NCBI GenBank assembly: GCA_023459355.1
Contig: JAEWUM010000013.1
Location: 62,001-126,000 of the forward strand
Source: Bacteroidota bacterium
GTDB taxonomy: Bacteria; Bacteroidota; Bacteroidia; Bacteroidales; Paludibacteraceae
Direction: 5' to 3'
DNA: 64,000 nucleotides
The notes beneath the pieces are model-generated. The model was not told where the DNA came from and made no database searches. It saw nothing but the letters and a program-made list of their open reading frames with translations. Below, piece by piece: positions 43,616-52,046 of this stretch (within the stretch, counting starts at the first letter, position 1; the number at the start of each line of letters is the position of its first letter). A program made the position numbers and the translations under genes.

Positions 43616-44968
43616 ATGAAAAATATCGGACTCATAAAATCGTTTACCTTTACTTCTATACTTCTTATTTTCATACTGCAGGGGATATGGCTTTACCGTG
43701 CTTACAAGGAAACGGAGGCGAAATTACACTTGGAAATAAATAATGATTTTGGTACTGCTGTCGAAGAGGAACTGATGTCCAGGTTTACCTCGTATAATGA
43801 AAGTCTCGAGGATGTGACAAACAATAAACCAAAGGAACCTTATGTATTATTCGATTCTGGTAAAGCAGAATTAAGCAATGAAAACCCCGGAGAAGATTTT
43901 TCAATCGCGATACAAGAATACCTGTTTTCTCTACATGCATATTTACGCTTGGATTCAATAAATGCCATTTTTTCTGACATGCTTTTAAATAAGCGTATTT
44001 ATGGGAGATTTATCATTAACCATATCAATACGAAGACAGGCGAGATTATGGAAACCACTGACAAAACATATTCGGGTTTAATAAAAGGTGCCTTTTATTC
44101 CAATATTATACCTGTCAGGTTAGACAAAAGCGAAGGAGTGCAGGTCGTGTTAGTTTCTCCTGTTGGTGTAATTTTCCTGCAAATGGTGTTTCTTCTGATT
44201 CTTTCTGTCTTGCTGATTTTGTTTGTAACATACATCTTGTTTTTCCAAATGAGTTCATTGCTTAAAGAGAAACATTTGAGGCAACTTCATACCGACTTCG
44301 CGCATGCTTTAACGCATGATATGGCAACTCCACTGCAAACAATTGCTCAGGTAAACAACCTGCTTGCCAATGAGAAATTGTATAACGACCCGGGAAAACG
44401 TGCGAAATATATTGACCTCGCGGGTCAACAAATCCTGAATCTACAAGCGCTCACCGATAGGATACTTACCGTGGCGAGGGCTGATAAGTCTGCTTTAGAA
44501 GTAAACCTGTCGCCGGTAAATCTCGGGGATATCATTTTATCCTTAACCGAGAAATTCAAGGTACAGGCTAAAAAACCCGTGGAATTTAACGTTGCTTTCT
44601 CTCCGGAACATATCAATTTACAGGCTGATGTCACCATGCTTACTAATGCCGTGAGCAATCTGATTGACAACGCGATAAAGTATTCGGGTAACTCGGTCAA
44701 TATTAGTATTCGTTGCGAGCAAAAGGATAAGGATGTGTTTATTTACATCAAAGATAACGGTTACGGCATGTCGGAGAAAGATCAGGCGAAAGTGTTTACA
44801 ATGTTTGAACGGGGTAAAGCGGTGACGCGGAAAGAAGCGAAAGGTTTCGGGTTAGGGCTGAGTTATGTGAAAAGGGTGGTAGAGGCACATGGGGGAACAG
44901 TCAACTTGTTCAGTAAAGAGGGTGAGGGATCGGAGTTCGTGTTGTATCTTAACGCTATAACTTCTTAA
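43616..44968 (+). CDS. Sensor histidine kinase (RprX-like)
   Basis: 450 aa from the ATG at 43616; the frame continues 9 bases upstream over the promoter core using a TTG codon. It has two membrane segments (about 7-24 and about 185-207) around a periplasmic domain. The phosphoacceptor H-box is ALTHDMATPLQTI (about 232-244), and the N, G1, F and G2 boxes are seen as AVSNLIDNAIKYS, IKDNGYGMSEKD and KGFGLGLSYVKRVVEAHGG. It phosphorylates the response regulator gene product 33 bases downstream. The signal is unknown. The layout resembles RprX/RprY of Bacteroides. Confidence 0.88.
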   Translation: MKNIGLIKSFTFTSILLIFILQGIWLYRAYKETEAKLHLEINNDFGTAVEEELMSRFTSYNESLEDVTNNKPKEPYVLFDSGKAELSNENPGEDFSIAIQEYLFSLHAYLRLDSINAIFSDMLLNKRIYGRFIINHINTKTGEIMETTDKTYSGLIKGAFYSNIIPVRLDKSEGVQVVLVSPVGVIFLQMVFLLILSVLLILFVTYILFFQMSSLLKEKHLRQLHTDFAHALTHDMATPLQTIAQVNNLLANEKLYNDPGKRAKYIDLAGQQILNLQALTDRILTVARADKSALEVNLSPVNLGDIILSLTEKFKVQAKKPVEFNVAFSPEHINLQADVTMLTNAVSNLIDNAIKYSGNSVNISIRCEQKDKDVFIYIKDNGYGMSEKDQAKVFTMFERGKAVTRKEAKGFGLGLSYVKRVVEAHGGTVNLFSKEGEGSEFVLYLNAITS

Positions 44969-45001
44969 TTTCAAAACATCAATAATAATACACAATCTCA
45001 C

Positions 45002-45694
45002 ATGGTAAAAATTCTTTTAATTGAAGATGACGAAGCCTGTGCTTATACAATTCAGGGCGGATTGGAGTTGCTGGGTGTTTACGATGTGGCCGTTGCGCAA
45101 AATGGGAGGGAAGGATTGAACATGTTTGATCATTTTTCTCCGGATGTAGTGGTTACGGATGTCGAAATGCCTGAAATGGATGGTTTCGAGTTGGTTACGC
45201 AACTTAGGGCTAAGGATGAGTCCGTCGTTATCATCATGGAATCGGGAAGAACCATGCCCAAGGATGTGATCAGGGGATACGAAACGGGTGTTGATGATTA
45301 CATCAAAAAACCATTTGTGGCTGAGGAACTACACATGCATATACAAGCTATACTGAAACGAGCTCAGAAAAACCGGGGTAATATCATCAACGATGCAGGT
45401 AGTTGTGTGTTTATTGGAAATTATAAATTCGATATTTGCGAAGATACGTTGGAGTTACGTACGCAAAAGCAGAAACTTACCAAACGGGAAGCGGATATTC
45501 TAAAGGTTTTGTATGAAAGTAAGAATACCCTTGTTTCCCGTGAAAGCTTACTCAACAATTTCTGGGGAAATGCCGATTTCTTTCATTCCCGCAGTTTGGA
45601 TGTGTTTGTGTCTAAACTACGTAAATATCTTGTGCATGATACTTCTATTCAGATTGTTACTGTAAAAGGTAAAGGGATTATGCTGAAGGTATAA
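45002..45694 (+). CDS. OmpR-family response regulator (RprY-like)
   Basis: 230 aa. The receiver has the acidic triad in IEDDE (7-11) and the phosphoacceptor Asp53 in VVTDVEMP, with Lys103 or 102 in YIKKPF. The switch residue position holds Ser (ESG). The C-terminal winged helix (LTKREADILKVLYESKNTLV, SRSLDVFVSKLRKYL) is the OmpR/PhoB DNA-binding type. It is encoded directly after the kinase. The GTTATATAAC sites at 43097, 43432 and 43454 are possible targets. Confidence 0.92.
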   Translation: MVKILLIEDDEACAYTIQGGLELLGVYDVAVAQNGREGLNMFDHFSPDVVVTDVEMPEMDGFELVTQLRAKDESVVIIMESGRTMPKDVIRGYETGVDDYIKKPFVAEELHMHIQAILKRAQKNRGNIINDAGSCVFIGNYKFDICEDTLELRTQKQKLTKREADILKVLYESKNTLVSRESLLNNFWGNADFFHSRSLDVFVSKLRKYLVHDTSIQIVTVKGKGIMLKV

Positions 45695-45707
45695 TATGAA
45701 CGCTTAA

Positions 45708-46856
45708 TTATCTTTTCATCTTTATCAATTGCTGATACCGCTCCAATACCTCTTCTGCAATCTGCTCCCACGATTTGGTCAGTGTTCGTGCAGCTTGCAG
45801 GCCGGTTCTTCTCAAAAGTTCAGGTCGAAGTGCTAATTCCTTCAGTTTTAATGCCAGCGAAACGGGGTTGTCGTAGACTAAGAACCCGTTGTAATTATCG
45901 GTAAGTTGACTGGCAGCGGTTGCGCCACGTACCATGACTGAAGGAGTGTAAAGGGCAGCGGCTTCCCTGGCGACCAATGCCCAGGTGTCGTACAAGGATG
46001 GAAAGAGAAATAAATCGGCTGCCGCGTAATAATCGCGCAACACATCCCGGTCGGATATCATGCCGGTAAAAAACACTTTGTCACTGATATTCAATTTAGA
46101 AGCAAGCGATTTCATATCTTCAGCGGCATAGCCGGTTCCCACGAAATACATCCTGAATGGTTGGTTGCATTGTGCCAGTCCTTCAAGGATAAGCCGGAGG
46201 TTTTTCTCCCAGACCAGCTGACCGACATACAGAAATACCAATTCATCTTCCGGTATGCGCAGTTTCAGCCGGGCGATTTTTTGGAGCAGTTCAGGTTCGG
46301 TGTCCGTGCTGAAATCATTCCCGTTATTCATCACTACTACTTTCCCCTTGTAACCGTATTCCCGCAGGGTGTCTTCCACCGCTTCCTGCGGAATCCACAC
46401 CTCATCAGCCTGATTGTAGAAATAGACCAGTTCCAGTAGCATCAGTTTGATGATGGCTTTGGAGTGCAGTGATTGCTCGAAATTATCTTTGTATTTGGAG
46501 TGAAAAGAGGCTACTAAAGGAATTTTCCTGTCGCGTGCAATTTTCAGCGCCAGCAGTCCGGAGGTAAACGGACAATGGGCATGAACCAATGAGAACGGGA
46601 TGTTTTCAAGTTTGGACTGAAATGTCAGGTCGAAGTCGGGTAGTCCGAGGCGATATGGCTCCCTGTTGATAAGCGGCACGGATGGATAACGATACACCGG
46701 AAAAGGGTCCTGATCGATGTAATCAGGCGCTTTGGGTGTCACCACACAAACCTGTTCCCCCATGTTGTGCAGACAGCGGGCGTATTGCTGCACTGTAATT
46801 GCTACACCATCGATAATGGGAGGGTAGCTGTCGTTGAATTGTCCGATTGTTTGCAT
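45708..46856 (-). CDS. Glycosyltransferase family 4
   Basis: 382 aa from the ATG at 46856; two in-frame ATGs lie 3 and 9 bases further upstream. The start MQTIGQFNDSYPPIIDGVAI matches diacylglycerol glucosyltransferase or mannosyltransferase-type GT4 enzymes (TxPP-x-GV...). VHAHCPFTSG and SFHSKYKDNF follow, and LFLFPSLYDTWALVAREAAA near 290 carries the E-x7-E-like region. Enzymes of this type glycosylate membrane lipids, but the substrate here is not known. It lies 7-16 bases after the double ABC ATPase gene, so the two are in one operon. Confidence 0.82.
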   Translation of the reverse strand: MQTIGQFNDSYPPIIDGVAITVQQYARCLHNMGEQVCVVTPKAPDYIDQDPFPVYRYPSVPLINREPYRLGLPDFDLTFQSKLENIPFSLVHAHCPFTSGLLALKIARDRKIPLVASFHSKYKDNFEQSLHSKAIIKLMLLELVYFYNQADEVWIPQEAVEDTLREYGYKGKVVVMNNGNDFSTDTEPELLQKIARLKLRIPEDELVFLYVGQLVWEKNLRLILEGLAQCNQPFRMYFVGTGYAAEDMKSLASKLNISDKVFFTGMISDRDVLRDYYAAADLFLFPSLYDTWALVAREAAALYTPSVMVRGATAASQLTDNYNGFLVYDNPVSLALKLKELALRPELLRRTGLQAARTLTKSWEQIAEEVLERYQQLIKMKR

Positions 46857-46872
46857 CATAAACACGGGTTAA

Positions 46873-48132
46873 TCACCCTGCAAAGCTATCAAAAAATTTC
46901 GTAACTCCTACCGACCCCTCTTCCGTTATATGCAATTCCAACACCTGTTCAGGCGACAAACCCGGCTCTTTTCTGTGCGATACATACAGGATGGCCGTGT
47001 TGGTTTCCTTGGCAATTTTATTGATCAGTTGGGAAAGCAATGCCGCGTTTTGGTCGTTCAGACCGGTCGAAGGCTCATCGAGAATGAGTACAGGACGATG
47101 TTTTATCATCGCCCGGGCTATTAACACCATGCGTTGTTTCACCAACGATATCTGCTGAAAGGAGGTGTCTTTTTCGTCAAATAATCCAATTACCTGCAAC
47201 CATTCCTCTGCCGTTTTCTTTTCAAGATAAGAGGGTTTTTGATAGAGTCCTACCGTGTCGTACAAACCCGATACCACCATCTGCAACACCGTGTTTCTTC
47301 GGCTGAAAAAATCTGTCAGGGCAGGCGAGAAGTAGCCGATTTTTTCTTTGATGTTCCATACACTTTCTCCCGAACCTTTCTTCCTGCCGAAAAGATAAAT
47401 GTTCTGTCCGTAAGCTTTGGTGTTGTTGCCATATATCATCGACAGCAGGGTTGTCTTGCCCGAACCATTGGGACCAACCAATTGCCAGAACTCACCCCTT
47501 TGAATTTTCCAGTTGATATTACGCAATACCTTTTTCTCATGGTACGACACATTTACATCCTTCATTTCGATGAGGACTTCGGGTATGGTATCGTATGCAT
47601 GCAGACTGGCAGGTATTTGATAAACATTGGTTGTCGCGGTTTCAGTTTGCTTCGCCAGATATTCTGCCATGGTCTGAATGGTGGAAAACTGATTGTCCTT
47701 CACCTCGATTATCTGTGTAATGAAAGACAAGATATCGGCTTTTCGGTTGAAAATTTGTATAAACTGCATGTTTGCTGACAGGCTTTGCAGTTTCTCCTTC
47801 ATTGCTTTCACGGAAGCGACATCCAGACAATCGAAGGGATTATCCAGTATCATAAAATCAGGTTGGAGCGATAAAAGATATGTAAACAGCACCTTTAATT
47901 GCTCCCCGCTCGATTTGGTCAGGATGTCTTTTCCGGCCATTGCCGACAAGGTCATTTGCTCATGCTGATATTCTTCTTGTATTAATTGCTGCAGCGTGAT
48001 GGTTGAAAACAGCACGCCTTTTTTGTTAGTGAGCTCCGGGAATAAGTCAGCATAAGCGCCTTTCAGGATGGCCCGGATGCATGAGTCCTTGTCGGAATGG
48101 TCGGTGATTTGTATGGCGTAGTGGTTGGACAT
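46873..48132 (-). CDS. ModF-like double ABC ATPase with incomplete first domain
   Basis: 419 aa. There is no membrane segment. The C-terminal nucleotide-binding domain (about 185-419) is complete: GPNGSGKTTLLSM (Walker A), the signature-like SLVKQRMVLIARAM and PVLILDEPSTGL (Walker B). The first domain (1-160) has a signature KSSGEQLKVLF and FMILDNPFDCLD Walker B, but its Walker A region is not recognisable. This two-domain soluble form resembles ModF/PhrA, whose role in E. coli is unclear. It is operonic with the GT4 gene downstream. Confidence 0.8.
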   Translation of the reverse strand: MSNHYAIQITDHSDKDSCIRAILKGAYADLFPELTNKKGVLFSTITLQQLIQEEYQHEQMTLSAMAGKDILTKSSGEQLKVLFTYLLSLQPDFMILDNPFDCLDVASVKAMKEKLQSLSANMQFIQIFNRKADILSFITQIIEVKDNQFSTIQTMAEYLAKQTETATTNVYQIPASLHAYDTIPEVLIEMKDVNVSYHEKKVLRNINWKIQRGEFWQLVGPNGSGKTTLLSMIYGNNTKAYGQNIYLFGRKKGSGESVWNIKEKIGYFSPALTDFFSRRNTVLQMVVSGLYDTVGLYQKPSYLEKKTAEEWLQVIGLFDEKDTSFQQISLVKQRMVLIARAMIKHRPVLILDEPSTGLNDQNAALLSQLINKIAKETNTAILYVSHRKEPGLSPEQVLELHITEEGSVGVTKFFDSFAG

Positions 48133-48142
48133 GATGGTTGTA

Positions 48143-48150
48143 CAAAGATA
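48143..48150 (-). promoter_or_regulatory. Promoter core TATCTTTG for the double ABC ATPase gene
   Basis: TATCTTTG on the - strand, 10 bases before the ATG at 48132, so the leader would be short. Confidence 0.5.
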
Positions 48151-48269
48151 ATCTGTTCTGTAGAGCTAATTGTTTGAAAATAATTGCAAATAAACAACAT
48201 TTGTCTTGAAATGACGGTAAGCTTGATGTTTTTTTGTCTAAATTAAGGGTAACATAGTGTGATTTATCT

Positions 48270-48500
48270 GGGGTTGCCACGTCGGCTTCGCTACGCTCGC
48301 AATGACGGGACAATAACTGCGTGCGTACTTTCAGGGGGTTGCTTCGTCGCTCACTTCGTGAGCTCCTCGCAATGACGGTGCGTTGATTATGGTCATATAT
48401 CCGTCGCGCGGGCTTTTGCGAACTTATTGAGTGATTTGCAGCGACGGTTCGGGGGACTATAGCGCCCGTCGCTGCAAAATGATGATTGGTTGTGCAAGCT
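48270..48500. repeat. Repeat block 1: two GTCATTGCGAGG elements and long repeat copy 1
   Basis: GTCATTGCGAGG-type elements lie at about 48270-48308 and 48333-48377. From 48361 to about 48497 comes the long repeat (CCGTCGCGCGGGC, then GCAGCGACGG, an 18-base loop and CCGTCGCTGC). The last pair is a 13-bp stem (48435-48447 with 48466-48478). Copies 2 and 3 lie at 49866 and 51102. Confidence 0.75.
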
Positions 48501-48554
48501 TTTCAATTCAGCTGTTGGTTTATTTTCATCGGAATAAATATCCGCTGGTAGTTT

Positions 48555-49598
48555 TTATAGTATCGTGTAACTCACATTGCGTCCGCTTCCTTCTTTTTCA
48601 ATCAATCCTTTGTTAAGCAACACAGACAAAATGCGTTTAACGGTTGGTGCAGGTATTGCCAATTTTTCGGAGATTTCACTAGATTGAATATTGGGTCGGT
48701 TTTGAATAATTGTATAAATTGATTTTTCCTTCGGTGAAAGTTGTGTTTCCAAACCGCTTCGATTCAATTTCACCAATAGTTGCGATTGAATATTTGACAA
48801 GCAACTCAAAAAGAACTGTATCCAAACGGTCACATCTTCGTTGGGGCGTTGTGCCTGACAATTCCTAAGAGCCTGATAGTATTCATTTTTTCGGTTTTCG
48901 ATTTCGTGTTCAAAACTCACATACTGGATCCATTTATAACCGTTCTTGAGTAATAAAAAAGTTGAAATCAAACGACTTAATCTACCGTTTCCATCCTGGA
49001 ATGGGTGAACGCTTAAAAAATCATAGACAAAGGTTGCTACTTTAACTAACGGGTGAACTTCCTTTTCTGTATTATACCAATTGAGCAATTGCCTGATTGC
49101 ATCTTCGGTGGCAAATCCCGCTTCGGTAGTTTGAAAAATGATTTGTCTGGATCCGTCCGGAAATGAGGCTTCAACAGCGTTACTATGTACTTTATAATCA
49201 CCTTTATGCCATTGGTCTTTATCACAATATTTCATCAAACTGTTGTGTAAACTTTTAATATGATTTTCGGTAAGTTGGATGTTTTTGTAAGATTCTGAAA
49301 TCAAATCCAAGACTTCAAAATAACCGACGACTTCTTGTGAATCTCTGTCGTTAAGTTTTGTAATATCAATTTTTTTAAGCAACACATCCACTTCTTCATT
49401 GCTCATTGTGTTACCTTCAATGCGGTTTGATGCCCCTACACTTCGTACAGTAGCAATGCTTTTCAAGTCTTTGAGGTTTCTTTGTCCTTCTTTTCGTTCA
49501 ATGGCAGTCCAATTTGCATCAAAACGATCGATTTCACTGATTAGGTTAATCAGTTTCCAATTGATATTCAGTTTGAAATTATATACTTTGTTTTCCAT
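48555..49598 (-). CDS. Fic-family protein with C-terminal winged helix
   Basis: 347 aa. The catalytic motif HPFQDGNGRLSR (198-209) is intact, as needed for AMPylation, and the inhibitory motif S/T-x3-E-G is seen at SNRIEG (57-62), placing it in the class with an N-terminal inhibitory helix (class II). The C-terminal region (about 290-347: LSPKEKSIYTIIQNRPNI, SSEISEKLAIPAPTVKRIL) is a winged helix. Fic proteins of this type in Bacteroidota modify targets such as GyrB/ParE-like proteins or act as stand-alone regulators; the target here is unknown. 10-bp-phased repeats overlap the start region. Confidence 0.88.
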   Translation of the reverse strand: MENKVYNFKLNINWKLINLISEIDRFDANWTAIERKEGQRNLKDLKSIATVRSVGASNRIEGNTMSNEEVDVLLKKIDITKLNDRDSQEVVGYFEVLDLISESYKNIQLTENHIKSLHNSLMKYCDKDQWHKGDYKVHSNAVEASFPDGSRQIIFQTTEAGFATEDAIRQLLNWYNTEKEVHPLVKVATFVYDFLSVHPFQDGNGRLSRLISTFLLLKNGYKWIQYVSFEHEIENRKNEYYQALRNCQAQRPNEDVTVWIQFFLSCLSNIQSQLLVKLNRSGLETQLSPKEKSIYTIIQNRPNIQSSEISEKLAIPAPTVKRILSVLLNKGLIEKEGSGRNVSYTIL

Positions 49599-49601
49599 TT
49601 T

Positions 49602-49693
49602 GATACGATTTGATACGCAAAGATACGATTAAGATTTGAATTTACAAGTATGAAATGATACGATTTGATACGATTATATTTGATTATGATACG
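49602..49693 (-). promoter_or_regulatory. 10-bp-phased GATACGATTT repeats upstream of the Fic gene
   Basis: GATACG units start at 49602, 49612, 49622, 49657, 49667 and 49688. The spacing is 10 bases within groups and about two turns between the last two. They begin 4 bases from the ATG and cover the likely promoter. The pattern suggests a cooperative operator, possibly for the Fic protein's own winged helix. Confidence 0.65.
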
Positions 49694-49784
49694 AAAAATG
49701 TATTGATCTCTTGTTTTTAATTTTTTTTTGTCAATTATGATTTTAGAGGGGGCAAAGGGACAAATAGCTGAGTGCGGGTTATGA

Positions 49785-50035
49785 GGAGGTTGCTTCGCTA
49801 CGCTCGCAAAGACGGGCAATCAACCAAGTGCGATTTTAGAGGGGGTTGCCACGTCGGCTTCGCCTCCTCGCAATGACGGTGCGTTGATTATGGCCATATA
49901 TCCGTCGCGCGGGCTTTTGCGAACTTATTGAGTGATTTGCAGCGACGGGTTCGGGGGACCATAGCGCCCGTCGCTGCAAAAAGATGATGGTTGTGCAGGT
50001 TTTGGGCGACGGGTGTTTATTGGGTGCGATGACAA
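49785..50035. repeat. Repeat block 2: GTCATTGCGAGG elements and long repeat copy 2
   Basis: Elements of the GTCATTGCGAGG family lie at about 49787-49815 and 49841-49877, followed by the second long repeat copy (49866-50035), which also carries the tail GGGCGACGGGTG then TTTATTGGGTGCGATGAC. It differs from copies 1 and 3 at only a few positions. Confidence 0.75.
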
Positions 50036-50081
50036 AATCGAACTCTGCTTTCTTTGGATTTTACAACATCGAGGCTACTAA

Positions 50082-50736
50082 TCATTGTTTGTCTATTATG
50101 TTCTTCTTCTGTTTGTCAAGTTGCTTTGCATTCAGAGGTGTTACCACCTTTTTTCCGGTTTTTTCTTCAATTTCTCTTCTCGTGTTTCCAACAATTGTCC
50201 CGCCTTGTTGAGCAATCCGTTTATTATCTTCGAATGATTTCGGTTGTTTCTCCTTAGAAATCTCTGTTGTTGTAGCTTCTGCAAGCATATTTAGTACACA
50301 AACGCTGGTTTATCCACTCTTTGCTGTAACCTTTGCGCAAGTATGTTTCCATTAAACGGTCTATTCCCAATTCGGGGTCTTCAATCTCGTCTATTCGTTC
50401 ACGGCCAACCTGTGCCAACCACATTTTAAAGGGTTCAGCTTTTGGCGATGGGATACTTTGGATTAACCGGAAAAGCTGTTCGGTATCAGCAACATCAGTT
50501 AACCGCATTTTACTATCGGCAGCTTGCATTTTCAAAGCGTGACAATTCGTCACGGTTTCATTTCCTTCTTCTTTTAGCCTCTGCTTCAATTTCCTCCAAT
50601 ACGCTTGTGGGTCAATGCTTTCAGATAATACACCCACAACATCAACGATTGAAAAATACCATTTTTCCTGCTCGTCGTCCCAATGTGTACGAATCTGCTT
50701 TTCGTTAAATAATTTTATGGCAGTTTTTTTGGTCAT
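50082..50736 (-). pseudogene. BRO-family antirepressor gene with an internal deletion and frameshift
   Basis: The 5' part (50736-50254) encodes the BRO-N-type region: FNEKQIRTHWDDEQEKWYFS near the start and IQSIPSPKAEPFKMWLAQVG, running to KGYSKEWINQRL. It then ends in unrelated residues (CTKYACRSYNNRDF). The 3' part, in another frame (50288-50082), encodes the usual C-terminus, MLAEATTTEISKEKQPKSF then NKRIAQQGGTIVGNTRREI. In intact relatives about 60 residues separate the two, so roughly 190 bases are missing at about 50285-50295. This is probably a decayed phage or mobile-element-derived antirepressor. Confidence 0.75.
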
Positions 50737-50929
50737 AGATATATTACTATTTTAATTATATCAAAATTTTTTATCTTCATATCAAGATGCAGATCCTATT
50801 ATACGGCATAACGAGAGACTGCTCATTTAACTCAAATTTCCTCCAAAATTAGCAATAATTTCGTTTGACAGTTACATTTATTGAACTTTGGCATGTTAAA
50901 ATCACAGGTTTTCGCAATTGTAAATCACC

Positions 50930-51440
50930 AGGTGAAGGCTATCGTTAGGTTGCTTTGCTACGCTCGCAAAGACGGTACAATAACTTCGTGCGTACTTTCA
51001 GCGGGTTGCTTCGTCGCTCACTTTGTGAGCTCCTCGCAATGACGGGCAATCAACCAAGTGCGATATTAGAGGGGGTTGCCACGTCTCTCACTTCGTGAGC
51101 TCCTCGCAATGACGGTGCGTTGATTATGGTCATATATCCGTCGCGCGGGCTTTTGCGGACTTATTGAGCGATTTGCAGCGACGGTTCGGGGGACTATAGC
51201 GCCCGTCGCTGCAAAAAGATGATTGGTTGTGCAAACCCGGGGCGACGGGTGTTTATTGGGTGCGATGACCCCGTCATTGCGAGGCGGCGAAGCCGACGAA
51301 GCAACCACCCGTCATTGCGAGGAGCTCACAAAGTGAGCGACGTGGCAACCCGCTCTAAAATCGCACTTGGTTGATTGCCCGTCATTGCGAGCAAAGCGAA
51401 GCAATCTCCTGTCATTGCGAGCAAAGCGAAGCAATCTACT
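50930..51440. repeat. Repeat block 3: many GTCATTGCGAGG elements and long repeat copy 3
   Basis: No gene is seen. GTCATTGCGAGG-type elements in one orientation lie at about 50945, 51001 and 51071, with the long repeat copy 3 at 51102-51268. Opposite-orientation elements follow at 51271, 51312, 51380 and 51409 (CGTCATTGCGAGCAAAGC...). An ORF through this block (51308-51066) is repeat sequence only. Confidence 0.75.
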
Positions 51441-51465
51441 GCACAATTAAGCTTCCATAGCAACT

Positions 51466-51693
51466 TCAAATTATCATCCAAACCGCATTTTCATAATGCT
51501 CCAAAAACTCATCCGGCTGCCATTTTATAGTTAAGTTATCAATTCCTTCATCCCAAATATGAGTCTTTCTGAACGATATAGTATGTGTTGCCAGTAAACC
51601 GTGATGTAGTAATAACGAAACATCAAAATACTGGTACCTGTTGGCTTTGAGAAATTCAACTAATGCATGGGTGCTTAGGCTGGTTCTTTGCAT
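51466..51693 (-). CDS. Small hypothetical protein after the HTH gene
   Basis: 75 aa, MQRTSLSTHALVEFLKANRY at the start and DNLTIKWQPDEFLEHYENAV near the end. I do not recognise a family. It follows the HTH gene by 24 bases and ends 26 bases from repeat block 3, so it may be the downstream part of a TA-like pair or a remnant. Confidence 0.4.
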   Translation of the reverse strand: MQRTSLSTHALVEFLKANRYQYFDVSLLLHHGLLATHTISFRKTHIWDEGIDNLTIKWQPDEFLEHYENAVWMII

Positions 51694-51717
51694 AAGGTTT
51701 AAGCCTTTTAAAATGCA

Positions 51718-52023
51718 TTAAAGTTTGATTGAAAGCTCCAAATGTCCACCAAGTCCCAGCTCAATTATTTTTTGAAGTGTCGAAATGCGGGCTTCTTTAG
51801 TGTTGTTCTCGATCTTGGAAATGTATGATTTTGTTGTGCCAACTTTTGTTGCAAGTTCCTCCTGTGTCATGCCTTTTTGAAGCCTTGCCTGATGAAGCAA
51901 TGCGCCAATTTTGAAATTTTCATATCCTTGCTCTAATTCTTCACGCTTTTTAGACCCTCGTTTACCGTAGTTCTTCACTTTGAATTCTTCCAGTGTCATC
52001 AAATTTTGATTACTCGTTTTCAT
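51718..52023 (-). CDS. XRE-family helix-turn-helix protein (HigA-like antitoxin)
   Basis: 101 aa. The HTH (about 42-95) has LLHQARLQKGMTQEELATKV, then GTTKSYISKIENNTKEARIS. The N-terminal 40 residues are basic and helical, as in HigA/RelB-like antitoxins. The usual toxin gene upstream is missing; the gene upstream is the DpnA-like methylase. It may regulate the locus or be an orphan antitoxin. Confidence 0.75.
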   Translation of the reverse strand: MKTSNQNLMTLEEFKVKNYGKRGSKKREELEQGYENFKIGALLHQARLQKGMTQEELATKVGTTKSYISKIENNTKEARISTLQKIIELGLGGHLELSIKL

Positions 52024-52046
52024 ACGCTTCTTTTCAATGAAAGTTC

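Noticed and set aside
47239..47778. 179-aa frame opposite the ModF-like gene
   Set aside because: Antisense shadow of the double ABC ATPase with its Walker and signature motifs on the other strand.
51066..51308. 80-aa minus-strand frame in repeat block 3
   Set aside because: It is made almost entirely of GTCATTGCGAGG and long-repeat sequence; the same frame is broken in the other repeat copies.
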